The notes under the pieces: generated by a model | Database searches by the model: none | What the model was told of the DNA's origin: nothing | What the model saw: the letters and a program-made list of their open reading frames with translations, nothing else | Part shown: piece by piece, positions 1 to 8,215 of the stretch | Numbering within the stretch: the stretch's first letter is position 1 | Layout of the letters: each line of letters opens with the position of its first letter | Source: JACVRW01 sp963739095 | Lineage (GTDB): Bacteria; Actinomycetota; Thermoleophilia; Solirubrobacterales; Thermoleophilaceae | Reading direction: 5' to 3' | Length of the DNA: 64,000 nt | Assembly: GCA_963739095.1 (NCBI GenBank) | Contig: CAVTZF010000029.1 | Location: 62,001 to 126,000, forward strand | Translations under genes and position numbers: made by a program

Positions 1-267
1 AGCTCCATGCTGCTCCAGCCGGTCGAGCACGGTCGTGACAGCTCCGGGGCTGAGGCTGGCGGCCACGGCGAGCTCGCCGGCCGTGAGCCCCTCGTGGACG
101 TCGAGCAGGTCCAGGCAGCGCCCGTCGGTCAGGTTGATCCCGGTCATCCGGCTGAACGCGTCATCCATCTTGTCCGACGCGATCTGCTGGAGCCGTGTGA
201 GCCGGACCATCTCCTGGAGGGCGGCCTGGCGCTCCTTCGTCATGGGTGTCGGAATTTCATTTGACAT
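1..267 (-). CDS. MarR family transcriptional regulator (partial, N-terminal part)
   Basis: The reverse strand encodes an 89-residue N-terminal piece that runs off the left edge. It reads MSNEIPTPMTKERQ and then a helical region followed by a winged-helix segment (LTDGRCLDLLDVHEGLTAGE, then LSPGAVTTVLDRLEQHG), the usual MarR recognition-helix layout. The start is taken at the ATG at 267; a second in-frame ATG at 243 is possible, and neither has a clear Shine-Dalgarno. It is divergent from an ABC exporter operon with paired palindromes in the 70-base gap, so it probably represses itself and the exporter. MarR membership is from sequence pattern; the ligand is unknown. Confidence 0.8.
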   Translation of the reverse strand, partial: MSNEIPTPMTKERQAALQEMVRLTRLQQIASDKMDDAFSRMTGINLTDGRCLDLLDVHEGLTAGELAVAASLSPGAVTTVLDRLEQHGA

Positions 268-305
268 TCGAACGTTTCGATGTTTAAATCATTCGAAGTT
301 CGAAT
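268..305. promoter_or_regulatory. Two palindromic operator candidates between marR-type gene and ABC operon
   Basis: Two AT-richer inverted repeats lie in the divergent promoter region: TCGAA-cgt-TTCGA at 268-280 and ATTCGAA-g-TTCGAAT at 291-305. They share the TTCGAA core and lie about 23 bases apart centre to centre, a common arrangement for a dimeric MarR repressor binding twice. They are far less GC-rich than the flanks. Binding is inferred from position and symmetry. Confidence 0.5.
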
Positions 306-337
306 CATCTTACACCCGAAGGAGTCAAGGAGCAAAC

Positions 338-1347
<1,010 letters not shown>

Positions 1348-1348
<1 letters not shown>

Positions 1349-2121
1349 TGACTGCCCTTCGGCACACCCGCTACATGACCGCGACCCACCTGCTGCAGCT
1401 CTGGCGGCAGCCGTGGTGGATCGCCGTGACCCTGGTGCAGCCGGTCGTCTGGCTGCTCCTGTTCGGCTCGCTGTTCAAGGTCGTCGCGGACATCCCCGGC
1501 TTCGGCAGCGAGTCCTACATCGAGTACCTGGCTCCCGGGATCGTCGTGATGACGGCGTTCTTCTCCGCCGGCTGGAGCGGCATGCCCGTGATCGAGGATC
1601 TCGACCGCGGCGTGACCGACCGGCTGCTGACGACCCCGATCAGCCGCGGCGCGCTGATCGCGGGCCGCGTGGCGCAGAACTCGGTGACGATCGCGATCCA
1701 GTCGTTCATCATCGTCGGCATCGCGCTCGCCGCGGGCGCCGGCTTCCCGAACGGAGTCCCCGGCGTGCTCGCGTTGGTGGGCGTGGCGGTACTGATCGGT
1801 GCCTGCTTCGGGACGCTGTCGATCGGCTTCGCGCTGACGGCGCGCAAGGAGGAGACGCTGATCGCGACGCTGACGTTCCTGCAACTGCCGCTCACGTTCC
1901 TGTCGTCGACGTTCATACAGCCGGGCCTGATGCCGGACTGGATGCGCACCGTCTCGAACTTCAACCCGCTCGAGTGGGCGGTCGAGGCGGCACGCGCGGC
2001 GGCGCTCGGGCACGGCGGCTGGGACGTCGTCGTCACCCGCTGCGGCCTGTTGCTCGGGTTTCTCGCCCTCTGCGCCTGGTTCGCGATCCGGGCACAGGAG
2101 CGCTACCAGCGCTCGCTCTAG
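1348..2121 (+). CDS. ABC-2 type exporter permease, DrrB type
   Basis: A 257-residue integral membrane permease, translationally coupled to the ATPase through ATGA. Hydrophobic segments lie at about residues 24-45, 62-80, 108-130, 137-160, 175-195 and 228-247, matching the six-helix ABC-2 fold, with the typical cytoplasmic motif EDLDRGVTDRLLTTPISR between helices 2 and 3. Together with the ATPase it should form a half-transporter-based exporter of a hydrophobic compound or drug. The MarR-type regulator divergent to this pair supports a detoxification role. Substrate cannot be told from the sequence. Confidence 0.92.
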
Positions 2122-2156
2122 CCGGGCCGGCGGTGCGCCGGGCGTAACCTCAGAGT

Positions 2157-2603
2157 GTGCGCCCGGCGCACCTCATCGCCGTAGTTGCCCTGCTTGCCGC
2201 CCTCGCGGGCTGTGACTCCGGCTCTTCCGACGCCTCCGACGAGCACGGGACGAAGACGGACGAGGGCCGGCTCATCAGGGACTGGCTGATGGCCCTCAAC
2301 AACGGCGACTACAACCACGCCGCCGACTTCTTCGCCCCGCGGGCGCTCGTCGACCAGGGCATTCCCTACCGGCTCCCCAACCGGGCGGCGGCGAAGCTCT
2401 TCAACTCCGGCCTGCCCTGCCGGGGCGAGCTCGTAGAGGTCGACGACGAGGGCGAGCGCGTGCTCGCGACGTTCCGGCTGCGCGACGGCCCCGGCGGCTC
2501 CTGCGACGGCTTCGTGAGGGTGCGCTTCGCCTTCCGCCACGGCCGCTTCAGCGAGTTCCGCCAGCTGGAGCAGGAGGCAGCCCCGCCGGGCGAGACGATC
2601 TAG
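2157..2603 (+). CDS. Predicted lipoprotein, NTF2/SnoaL-like size
   Basis: A 148-residue secreted protein with a short signal peptide ending in the lipobox LAGC (Cys19), so it should be lipid-anchored on the outer face of the membrane. After a Ser/Asp-rich linker it has a compact domain of about 110 residues starting IRDWLMALNNGDYNHAADFF, a pattern reminiscent of NTF2-like/SnoaL-like folds. Two cysteines (in LPCRG and GSCDG) could form a disulfide. The start is GTG 2157. The 3' end overlaps the convergent thioesterase by four bases. Function unknown. Confidence 0.75.
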   Translation: MRPAHLIAVVALLAALAGCDSGSSDASDEHGTKTDEGRLIRDWLMALNNGDYNHAADFFAPRALVDQGIPYRLPNRAAAKLFNSGLPCRGELVEVDDEGERVLATFRLRDGPGGSCDGFVRVRFAFRHGRFSEFRQLEQEAAPPGETI

Positions 2604-3121
2604 TCGCGCGCCCGGTCGGCCTCGATGCGCTCGCGCTCGGCGAGCCGGTTGTCGCGCCGCAGCTGCGCCTCGCGCGCGCGGCGCATCTCGTCGGCCGTCT
2701 CGGGCTTGAGCGGTGGGATCTCGATCGGCCGGCCTTCCTCGTCGATCGCGACCATGGTCAGGTAGGCAGCCGAGGTGTGGGTGATCTCGCCGGTATGGAC
2801 GACCTCGGCCTCCACGCGGACGCCGACCTCCATTGAGGTCCGCCAAGCGGCGTTCACCGTGGCCCTCACGGTCACGAGTTGACCAACGTAGACCGGATGA
2901 CGGAACGTCATCCGGTCCATGCCCGCCGTGACGCAGCGCCGGCGGGAATGACGGACCGCCGCTATGCCGGCCACCTCGTCGCACAGGTGCAGGATCACCC
3001 CGCCGTGGACGTTGCCTGCCGCGTTGGCCTGACCGAGCGCCATCCACCGGCTCATCGTGGCCGTCGAGGCTGAGGGAGGCTTCGGCTGCACAATCGGGAG
3101 TCTCGCGGATCCCGCGGCCAT
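2600..3121 (-). CDS. Acyl-CoA thioesterase, hotdog fold (YciA/BFIT-like)
   Basis: A 173-residue cytoplasmic hotdog-fold thioesterase that would hydrolyse acyl-CoA to free fatty acid and CoA. The core contains NAAGNVHGGVILHLCDEVAG, the conserved segment with the catalytic Asp/Glu helix, followed by the beta sheet region (MDRMTFRHPVYVGQLVTV). The C-terminal 40 residues are charged and helical. ATG 3121 is the annotated start, but ATG at codon 23 (TMSRWMALGQ) also fits the family's usual N-terminus. Specificity for chain length is not readable. Confidence 0.85.
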   Translation of the reverse strand: MAAGSARLPIVQPKPPSASTATMSRWMALGQANAAGNVHGGVILHLCDEVAGIAAVRHSRRRCVTAGMDRMTFRHPVYVGQLVTVRATVNAAWRTSMEVGVRVEAEVVHTGEITHTSAAYLTMVAIDEEGRPIEIPPLKPETADEMRRAREAQLRRDNRLAERERIEADRARD

Positions 3122-3166
3122 TACTCTTGGAGGCTCTCCACACGAAAGTTCCCAAGGAGGAGTCGC

Positions 3167-3922
3167 ATGGCAGGGCTTGGCGGGCGCATGTCCACCGTAA
3201 TCAAGTCGAAGATCTCGCGGATGCTGGACCGCGCCGAGGATCCTGGCGAGACCCTCGACTACGGGTACCAGAAGCAGGTCGAGATGCTCCAGAACGTCAA
3301 GAAGGGCATCGCCGACGTCGTGACCGCCAAGAAGCGCCTGCAGATGCAGTCGACCAAGATCGAGCAGCAGGTCGTGAAGCTCGACACCCAGGCGCGCCAG
3401 GCGCTCTCCCAGGGGCGCGAGGATCTCGCCCGTATGGCGCTCGAGCGCAAGACGCTCGCCCAGACCGAGCTGCAGACGCTCGACACACAGATCACCGAGC
3501 TGCAGGGCCAGCAGGAGAAGCTCACGGAGAACGAGCAGAAGCTGCGCACCAAGATCGAGGCCTTCCGCACCAAGAAGGAGGTCATCAAGGCGCAGTACTC
3601 CGCCGCCGAAGCGCAGGTCAAGATCTCCGAGGCCGCGTCCGGCGTGGGCGAGGAGATGGCGGATCTCGGGCTCGCGATGCAGCGCGCCGAGGAGAAGACC
3701 GAGACCATGCGCGCTCGCGCGGGCGCAGTCGAGGAGCTCGAGGCGGCCGGGACCTTCGACGACATCACGCAGCTCGGCTCCGGCCAGGACGACATCGAGC
3801 GCGAGCTCCAGGAGCTCACGAGCGGCGCCCAGGTCGATGACGAGCTGGCGAAGATGAAGGCCGAGCTCGGCTCGGGCGGCGGCGACTCGCCCGCCCTCGA
3901 GCAGGGGAAGGAAGACGCGTGA
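3167..3922 (+). CDS. pspA: PspA/IM30 family envelope-stress protein
   Basis: A 251-residue protein, mostly long amphipathic coiled coil (about residues 45-215), of the PspA/IM30/Vipp1 family that oligomerises on the inner face of the membrane and protects it against stress. The N-terminus MAGLGGRMSTVIKSKISRML is the membrane-binding amphipathic helix, followed by DPGETLDYGYQKQVEMLQNV, typical of actinobacterial PspA. The C-terminus is a flexible acidic/Gly tail. An excellent AAGGAGGAG precedes the ATG. The next gene overlaps it and encodes the PspA-associated PspAA domain, so the two should be co-expressed. Confidence 0.93.
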   Translation: MAGLGGRMSTVIKSKISRMLDRAEDPGETLDYGYQKQVEMLQNVKKGIADVVTAKKRLQMQSTKIEQQVVKLDTQARQALSQGREDLARMALERKTLAQTELQTLDTQITELQGQQEKLTENEQKLRTKIEAFRTKKEVIKAQYSAAEAQVKISEAASGVGEEMADLGLAMQRAEEKTETMRARAGAVEELEAAGTFDDITQLGSGQDDIERELQELTSGAQVDDELAKMKAELGSGGGDSPALEQGKEDA

Positions 3923-4197
3923 TCGTCCGGGTCTCGGGGGAGGGGCAGTTCAAGCTGCCGGACGAGGACGCGGAGCGCCTGAACGAGCTCGACAACGAGG
4001 CGGTGGCCGCCGCGGAGGACGGCGACGAGGGCCGCTTCCAGGAGCTGTGGTCGCAGATGCTCGCCCTCGTTGCGAGCGACGGCAACGAGGTCGACGGTGA
4101 CGAGCTGGTCGAGTCAGACGTGATCCTGCCCCCGCGCGACATCTCGTTCGAGGAGGCGCGGGGCGAGTTCACCGGGGACGGCCTGATCCCGGACTGA
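3919..4197 (+). CDS. pspAA: PspA-associated protein PspAA
   Basis: A 92-residue acidic protein starting with GTG 3919, overlapping the pspA stop. The pattern MIVRVSGEGQFKLPDEDAER, a central acidic helix (DNEAVAAAEDGDEGRFQELW) and the ending RDISFEEARGEFTGDGLIPD matches the PspAA domain found directly after pspA in actinobacteria. It is cytoplasmic and has no signal or membrane segment. Its role is thought to be with PspA in membrane-stress protection; the molecular activity is unknown. Family assignment is from recalled pattern plus context. Confidence 0.88.
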   Translation: MIVRVSGEGQFKLPDEDAERLNELDNEAVAAAEDGDEGRFQELWSQMLALVASDGNEVDGDELVESDVILPPRDISFEEARGEFTGDGLIPD

Positions 4198-4204
4198 GGG
4201 GCCG

Positions 4205-4645
4205 TCAGTCGTAGCGAAGCACCCCGTCCGCGTCGATCCGCGTGTCGGGGATGCGCACGATCTCCCAGGGGATCCCGGCCGGGTCGGCGAAGTAGGCGGA
4301 GCGGCCGCCGAAGGGCCGGTACGCGGCCTCGCCGACGACCGTAGCCCCCGCGGCGCGGGCGGACTCGATCCCCTCGTCGACGAGCTCGTCGCTCTCGACG
4401 GCCACCGCCAGCGTGAAACCGGGGAATTGGAAGCCCGCGCGGCGGAGCGGCTCGGCGATCTCGTCCCGGGCCTCAGTGGCGTTCCAGATCGAGAGCGCGG
4501 CGCCGGCGGTCTCCATGCGGGCGTAGTCGTCGCGCGGCGCGAGCGGCGTCCGCCAGCCGAGCGCCTCGTAGAAGCCGCGGCGGGCCATCACGTCGTCGGT
4601 CACCAGGGTCACTGCGCTGAGTCGTGAAGGAAGCATGGAGTCCAT
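4205..4645 (-). CDS. VOC (glyoxalase/bleomycin-resistance fold) protein
   Basis: A 146-residue protein with the two-module vicinal oxygen chelate fold: LSAVTLVTDDVMARRGFYEA opens the first beta-alpha-beta module and a second module ends PFGGRSAYFADPAGIPWEIV, the hallmark VOC segment. It lies 39 bases downstream of an AraC-type regulator on the same strand, an arrangement common for VOC proteins regulated by their neighbour. It may bind or modify a small hydrophobic or electrophilic compound. Start at ATG 4645, with an in-frame alternative at 4636. No substrate can be named. Confidence 0.85.
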   Translation of the reverse strand: MDSMLPSRLSAVTLVTDDVMARRGFYEALGWRTPLAPRDDYARMETAGAALSIWNATEARDEIAEPLRRAGFQFPGFTLAVAVESDELVDEGIESARAAGATVVGEAAYRPFGGRSAYFADPAGIPWEIVRIPDTRIDADGVLRYD

Positions 4646-4684
4646 GTTCCTCGGGCGCGGCCGGGCGGTCTTGAACTTTTCGGC

Positions 4685-5410
4685 CTACCTGGCCGCGAGC
4701 AGCTCGACGGGCGTGAGACCGGAGAGCTCGCGCACCTCGCGCGTGAGGTGCGCCTGGTCGGCATAGCCCAGCTCGGCGGCCGCGGCGGCGAGACCACCCT
4801 CCCGGCGCAGCGCCGTCAGGCTCAGCAGGCGCCGGAAGCGGATGATCCGGTCGAGCCGCTTCGGGCCGTAGCCGATCGCGTCGTTGAAGCGGCGCCGCAG
4901 CGCCCGCTCGCTGATCGCGAGCGTCCGCGCGATCTCCGCGACGCTGCTCCCGCGGCGGCCGAGCAGCGGCAGACCGGCGAGCACGAGCTCGTCCGGCTCC
5001 GCCTCGCGTGCAAGCGGCCGCACGGCGTCCTCGAGCAGCTCGCGGCGATGCGACGGGTCGGCAAGAGCGATCCTTTCCTCGAGCCGGGCCGCGTCCCTGC
5101 CCCAGAGTGCGCTGAGCTCCGGGCGCTCGTCACGCAGCTCGGAGGCGGGCAGTCCGAGGACGCTGCCCGCGACGCCGGGCCGCAGCCGCAGGCCGGCGGC
5201 CGCGTAGTCCCGTTCAACCGGGTAGACGACCGGCCCGGTGTCCGGGCCGGCGAGCACCAGCCCGCCCCTGGTCGACCAGACGAGGTCGACGCAGCCGTCC
5301 GGCAGGACCCGCACGGCGCCGTCCGGCTCCGGCCCCTCCGCGCGCTCCCAGGTGCACGCGACCAGCTCGGCGAGGTCCGGCGGCGGCGGATGCTCGCGGT
5401 AGTGCGCCAT
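4685..5410 (-). CDS. AraC family transcriptional regulator
   Basis: A 241-residue regulator. The N-terminal 120 residues form an effector-type domain (starting MAHYREHPPPPDLAELVACT with the conserved RVLPDGCVDLVW) as in AraC proteins that regulate VOC genes. The C-terminal 100 residues hold two helix-turn-helix units, VAEIARTLAISERALRRRFN and AAAELGYADQAHLTREVREL, the second containing the usual GYADQAHLTRE signature. It probably controls the VOC gene just downstream. It is divergent from the exonuclease III gene with only about 30 bases between them. Confidence 0.88.
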   Translation of the reverse strand: MAHYREHPPPPDLAELVACTWERAEGPEPDGAVRVLPDGCVDLVWSTRGGLVLAGPDTGPVVYPVERDYAAAGLRLRPGVAGSVLGLPASELRDERPELSALWGRDAARLEERIALADPSHRRELLEDAVRPLAREAEPDELVLAGLPLLGRRGSSVAEIARTLAISERALRRRFNDAIGYGPKRLDRIIRFRRLLSLTALRREGGLAAAAAELGYADQAHLTREVRELSGLTPVELLAAR

Positions 5411-5441
5411 GCCCCAGGGAGGTTAGAGCGATGCCGATACC

Positions 5442-6320
5442 GTGGAAGCCGTGCGGATCGCGACCTGGAACGTCAACTCGGTCAAGCAGCGGGTCCCGCG
5501 GCTCCTGCCCTGGCTGGACGAGCGCCAGCCGGACGTCGTCTGCCTGCAGGAGACGAAGCTCGCGGACGACGCCTTCACCGAGCTGCTCGGCGACGCCCTG
5601 GCCGAGCGCGGTTACGAGACCGCGCTCCACGGCGAGGCCACCTGGAACGGCGTGGCGATCCTCTCGCGGGCCGGCCTGGAGGACGTCGTCGCCGGAATCG
5701 AGGGCGCTCCCGGCTTCCCGGATCCGGAGGCACGCGCCGTGTCGGCCACCTGCGATGGCGTGCGCGTCGTCTCGGTGTACGTGCCGAACGGGCGCGAGCC
5801 CGACTCGGAGCACTACCGCTACAAGCTCGAGTGGCTCGCGGCGCTCCGTGAGATGGTCGCGGCGGGTCCCGACGCGACCGTCGTCTGCGGCGACATGAAC
5901 ATCGCGCCGACGGACGACGACGTCTTCGACCCCGAGGCATACGTCGGCCAGACCCACGTCACGCAGCCCGAACGCGATGCCCTCGCCGAGCTCGAGGCGG
6001 TCGGTCTCCACGACGTCGTGCGTGACCGCTGGCCGGGCAAGCGGGTCTTCAGCTACTGGGACTACCGCGCCGGCATGTTCCACCAGGACCTCGGGATGCG
6101 GATCGACCTCGTGCTCGCGAGCGACCCGGTGGCCAGCCGCGTCGAGGCCGCATGGATCGACCGGCAGGCGCGCAAGGGCAGCGGCCCGAGCGACCACGCG
6201 CCCGTGATCGTCGACCTCGACGAGGCGCCGGACGGCGACATCGGTCCGGTCGTGCCGCCGCCCTCGAACCCGGTGACGAAGCGCGGCGCCAAGAAGCTGC
6301 CGCAGGCGCCGCCGCCCTAG
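5442..6320 (+). CDS. xthA: Exodeoxyribonuclease III (AP endonuclease, Xth)
   Basis: A 292-residue exonuclease/endonuclease/phosphatase family enzyme that cuts DNA at abasic sites and trims 3' ends in base-excision repair. Motifs in order: RIATWNVNSV, VVCLQETKL (metal-binding Glu), VYVPNGREP, the GDMNIAPTDDDVFDP loop, and SDHAPVIVDL with the catalytic Asp-His. The last about 30 residues form a Pro/Lys extension. GTG 5442 is given, but GTG 5451 would yield the usual MRIATWNVNS start. Its 3' end overlaps the convergent LigD-type polymerase by four bases. Confidence 0.93.
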   Translation: MEAVRIATWNVNSVKQRVPRLLPWLDERQPDVVCLQETKLADDAFTELLGDALAERGYETALHGEATWNGVAILSRAGLEDVVAGIEGAPGFPDPEARAVSATCDGVRVVSVYVPNGREPDSEHYRYKLEWLAALREMVAAGPDATVVCGDMNIAPTDDDVFDPEAYVGQTHVTQPERDALAELEAVGLHDVVRDRWPGKRVFSYWDYRAGMFHQDLGMRIDLVLASDPVASRVEAAWIDRQARKGSGPSDHAPVIVDLDEAPDGDIGPVVPPPSNPVTKRGAKKLPQAPPP

Positions 6321-7375
6321 CGGTCGCGATCGCGCGAGGGCTGTACGCGCTTCGGCTCTCCCGGCATCTTCGGATAGTCGGGCGGGTAGGGCATGTCGCC
6401 CTCGCCCTCGCTCTCATCGCGCTCGTACATGTCGAGCAGCGGTTGAAGGGAGTGCGCGACGCCGTCGATCTCGGCGTGCCGGTCGCCGACGTCGGCGAAG
6501 CGCGCGGGCATAGTCGCGACGGTGAAGTCCTCCGGCACGACCTCGGTCAGCTCGTCCCACGTCACGGGCGCCGAGACGGGGGCGCCCGGCTTCGGCCGCA
6601 CGCTGTAGGCCGAGGCGATCGTGCGGTCGCGGGCGTTCTGGTTGTAGTCGACGAAGATGCGCTCGCCGCGCTCCTCCTTCCACCACTTGGTGGTGACCTC
6701 GCCGGGCAGGCGCCGCTCGAGCTCGCGGCCGAAGGCGATGGCGGCGTGCCGCACGTCCGTGAAGGTCCAGCGCGGCTCGATCCGGACATAGATGTGGACG
6801 CCGCGACCGCCGGAGGTCTTCGGGAAGCCGGCGTAGCCGAGCTCGCCGAGCAGCTCGCGCGCCACGCCCGCCACGCGCACCGCGTCGTCGAAGTCCGTGC
6901 CGGGCTGGGGGTCGAGATCGAGGCGCAGCTCGTCCGGGTGGTCCACGTCGTCGCGCCGGACGGGCCACGGGTGGAAGGTGATCGTGCCCATCTGGGCCGC
7001 CCAGGCGACGACGGCCGGTTCAGTGGGGCAGATCTCGTCGGCGTGACGCCCGGACGGGAACTCGATGCGCGCCGTCTCGACGTAGTCCGGGGCGCCCTTC
7101 GGTATGCGCTTCTGGAAGAAGGCATCCCCGCCGCCCTTCTCGCGGGTCGACACGACGATGCCCGGATGCACGCCCTTCGGCCAGCGCTCGAGCGTCGTCG
7201 GCCGCCGGCCGAGCGCGCGCATGATGCCGTCCTCCACGGCCAGGTAGTACTCGACGACGTCGAGCTTCGTGACCGCGGGAGTGCGCTCGGTCTCGGGGAA
7301 GATCACCCGATCGGCGCTCGACACGCGCACCTCGCGGTCTCCGGCGTCGACGGTCACCGCTTCGGACTTAGCCAT
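6317..7375 (-). CDS. LigD-type polymerase/primase domain protein, stand-alone
   Basis: A 352-residue AEP-superfamily polymerase like the PolDom of bacterial NHEJ ligase LigD, able in the family to add nucleotides at break ends. Motifs: VIFPETERTPAVTKLDVVEYY near the N-terminus, the metal-binding LRLDLDPQPG, KTSGGRGVHIYVRIEP, and the C-terminal WDELTEVVPEDFTVATMP. There is no ligase or phosphoesterase domain attached and no Ku gene in the window, so it is a split, stand-alone form. Start ATG 7375 lies just after an upstream gene remnant. Confidence 0.9.
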   Translation of the reverse strand: MAKSEAVTVDAGDREVRVSSADRVIFPETERTPAVTKLDVVEYYLAVEDGIMRALGRRPTTLERWPKGVHPGIVVSTREKGGGDAFFQKRIPKGAPDYVETARIEFPSGRHADEICPTEPAVVAWAAQMGTITFHPWPVRRDDVDHPDELRLDLDPQPGTDFDDAVRVAGVARELLGELGYAGFPKTSGGRGVHIYVRIEPRWTFTDVRHAAIAFGRELERRLPGEVTTKWWKEERGERIFVDYNQNARDRTIASAYSVRPKPGAPVSAPVTWDELTEVVPEDFTVATMPARFADVGDRHAEIDGVAHSLQPLLDMYERDESEGEGDMPYPPDYPKMPGEPKRVQPSRDRDR

Positions 7376-7386
7376 GCCCGGGAGTT

Positions 7387-7512
7387 CTACGGCACCGGCG
7401 GCGCGGGCATTGAGGCCACGGCATCGGCGAAGGCGGCCGCCTTCAGCGACCCGAGGCCCGTCGCCATGTCGTAGCCGGGCTGGGCGGCGCCTCCCGCCGG
7501 GCTCTGACCCAC
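7387..7512 (-). pseudogene. C-terminal remnant of an S53 (sedolisin) peptidase
   Basis: A 41-codon open stretch on the reverse strand from GTG 7512 to a stop at 7387 reads ...AAQPGYDMATGLGSLKAAAF..., which is the signature close to the C-terminus of sedolisin-type serine peptidases (GYDxATGLGSxNxAAL). None of the rest of a peptidase is nearby, so it looks like the tail of a lost gene, squeezed between the polymerase and pspAB. It could still be translated as a short peptide, but that is unlikely. Identification rests on one motif. Confidence 0.4.
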
Positions 7513-7523
7513 GGGCGCTGAGC

Positions 7524-8096
7524 TTAGAGCGGCACGTCCCAGAGCGGGAACCAGCGGCCGATGTCCTGCTCGAACGGGAGCTCCGGGCCGAGCTGCGCCT
7601 GCAGTCGCAGCTCGCGCTCGTTGTCGCGGGCCTTGTCGCCGGGCGCCGGGACGAACGGGTAGAAGGCGCCGCGCTTGAAGTTGTAGATGAAGTAGATCGG
7701 CTTGCCCTTCTCCTCGAACGCGAAGACGGCGGCCAGCAGCCGATCGCCGTAGCCTCCGCCCTGGAGCTGCACCGAGACGGTGTTGAGCGCCACGACCAGG
7801 TCCTCGAAGTCGGGATCCTCGAGCACGAGCCAGCGGTAGCCGAACTCGTCCTCCTTGTTCGTGACGGTGCTGCCGGTCTCCTCGGCCGTACCCGCCAAGA
7901 GCTCCTCGGTCTCATCGAGAATCGACTGGAAGTCGGCGGTCGCGATCGGCTGGAAGACGATGCCGGCCGTGCCCTTGTGGGTGAGCCCGAGCGACGTCTC
8001 GAGCGTCACCCAGGCCGTCGTCATCGCGAACAGGCGGTCCGCGGCGGGCCCCTTCAGCCTGCCTTTCGAACCGAAGATCGCGTCGAGAAAGCCCAT
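7524..8096 (-). CDS. pspAB: PspA-associated protein PspAB
   Basis: A 190-residue protein beginning MGFLDAIFGSKGRLKGPAAD, followed by FAMTTAWVTLETSLGL and the conserved RWLVLEDPDFEDLVVAL and LLAAVFAF segments. This matches the PspAB family that accompanies htpX and pspA in actinobacteria. It lies downstream of htpX on the same strand (119-base gap) and about 3.3 kb from pspA-pspAA. Cytoplasmic; exact biochemical role unknown, inferred to belong to the membrane-stress response. Start ATG 8096. Confidence 0.82.
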   Translation of the reverse strand: MGFLDAIFGSKGRLKGPAADRLFAMTTAWVTLETSLGLTHKGTAGIVFQPIATADFQSILDETEELLAGTAEETGSTVTNKEDEFGYRWLVLEDPDFEDLVVALNTVSVQLQGGGYGDRLLAAVFAFEEKGKPIYFIYNFKRGAFYPFVPAPGDKARDNERELRLQAQLGPELPFEQDIGRWFPLWDVPL

Positions 8097-8139
8097 CAGC
8101 TCGCTGCAAACCTTCGCCCGGCCGCGTCCTCGCTCGCTC

Positions 8140-8154
8140 GCGTGCTCAGCACGC
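8140..8154. repeat. Perfect palindrome between htpX and pspAB
   Basis: GCGTGCT-c-AGCACGC is a perfect 7-1-7 inverted repeat in the 119-base gap between htpX and pspAB. It is flanked by similar CGCTCG/GTCGCTC-rich sequence and by GCGTCCT on both sides, so a unit of about 45-50 bases is symmetric overall. It lacks a T-run, so it is not a classic terminator. It could be an mRNA processing hairpin or a second family of small palindromic repeat. Confidence 0.4.
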
Positions 8155-8215
8155 GTCGCTCCCTGCGTCCTTGCCGGACTCGGTTTTCGCGGCTGAACAC
8201 GACCGTGTTGACGAC

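Noticed and set aside
35..337. Upstream extension of the DrrA-type ATPase frame
   Set aside because: It would run through the operator region and the divergent MarR gene; GTG 338 has a good Shine-Dalgarno and the family's normal N-terminus.
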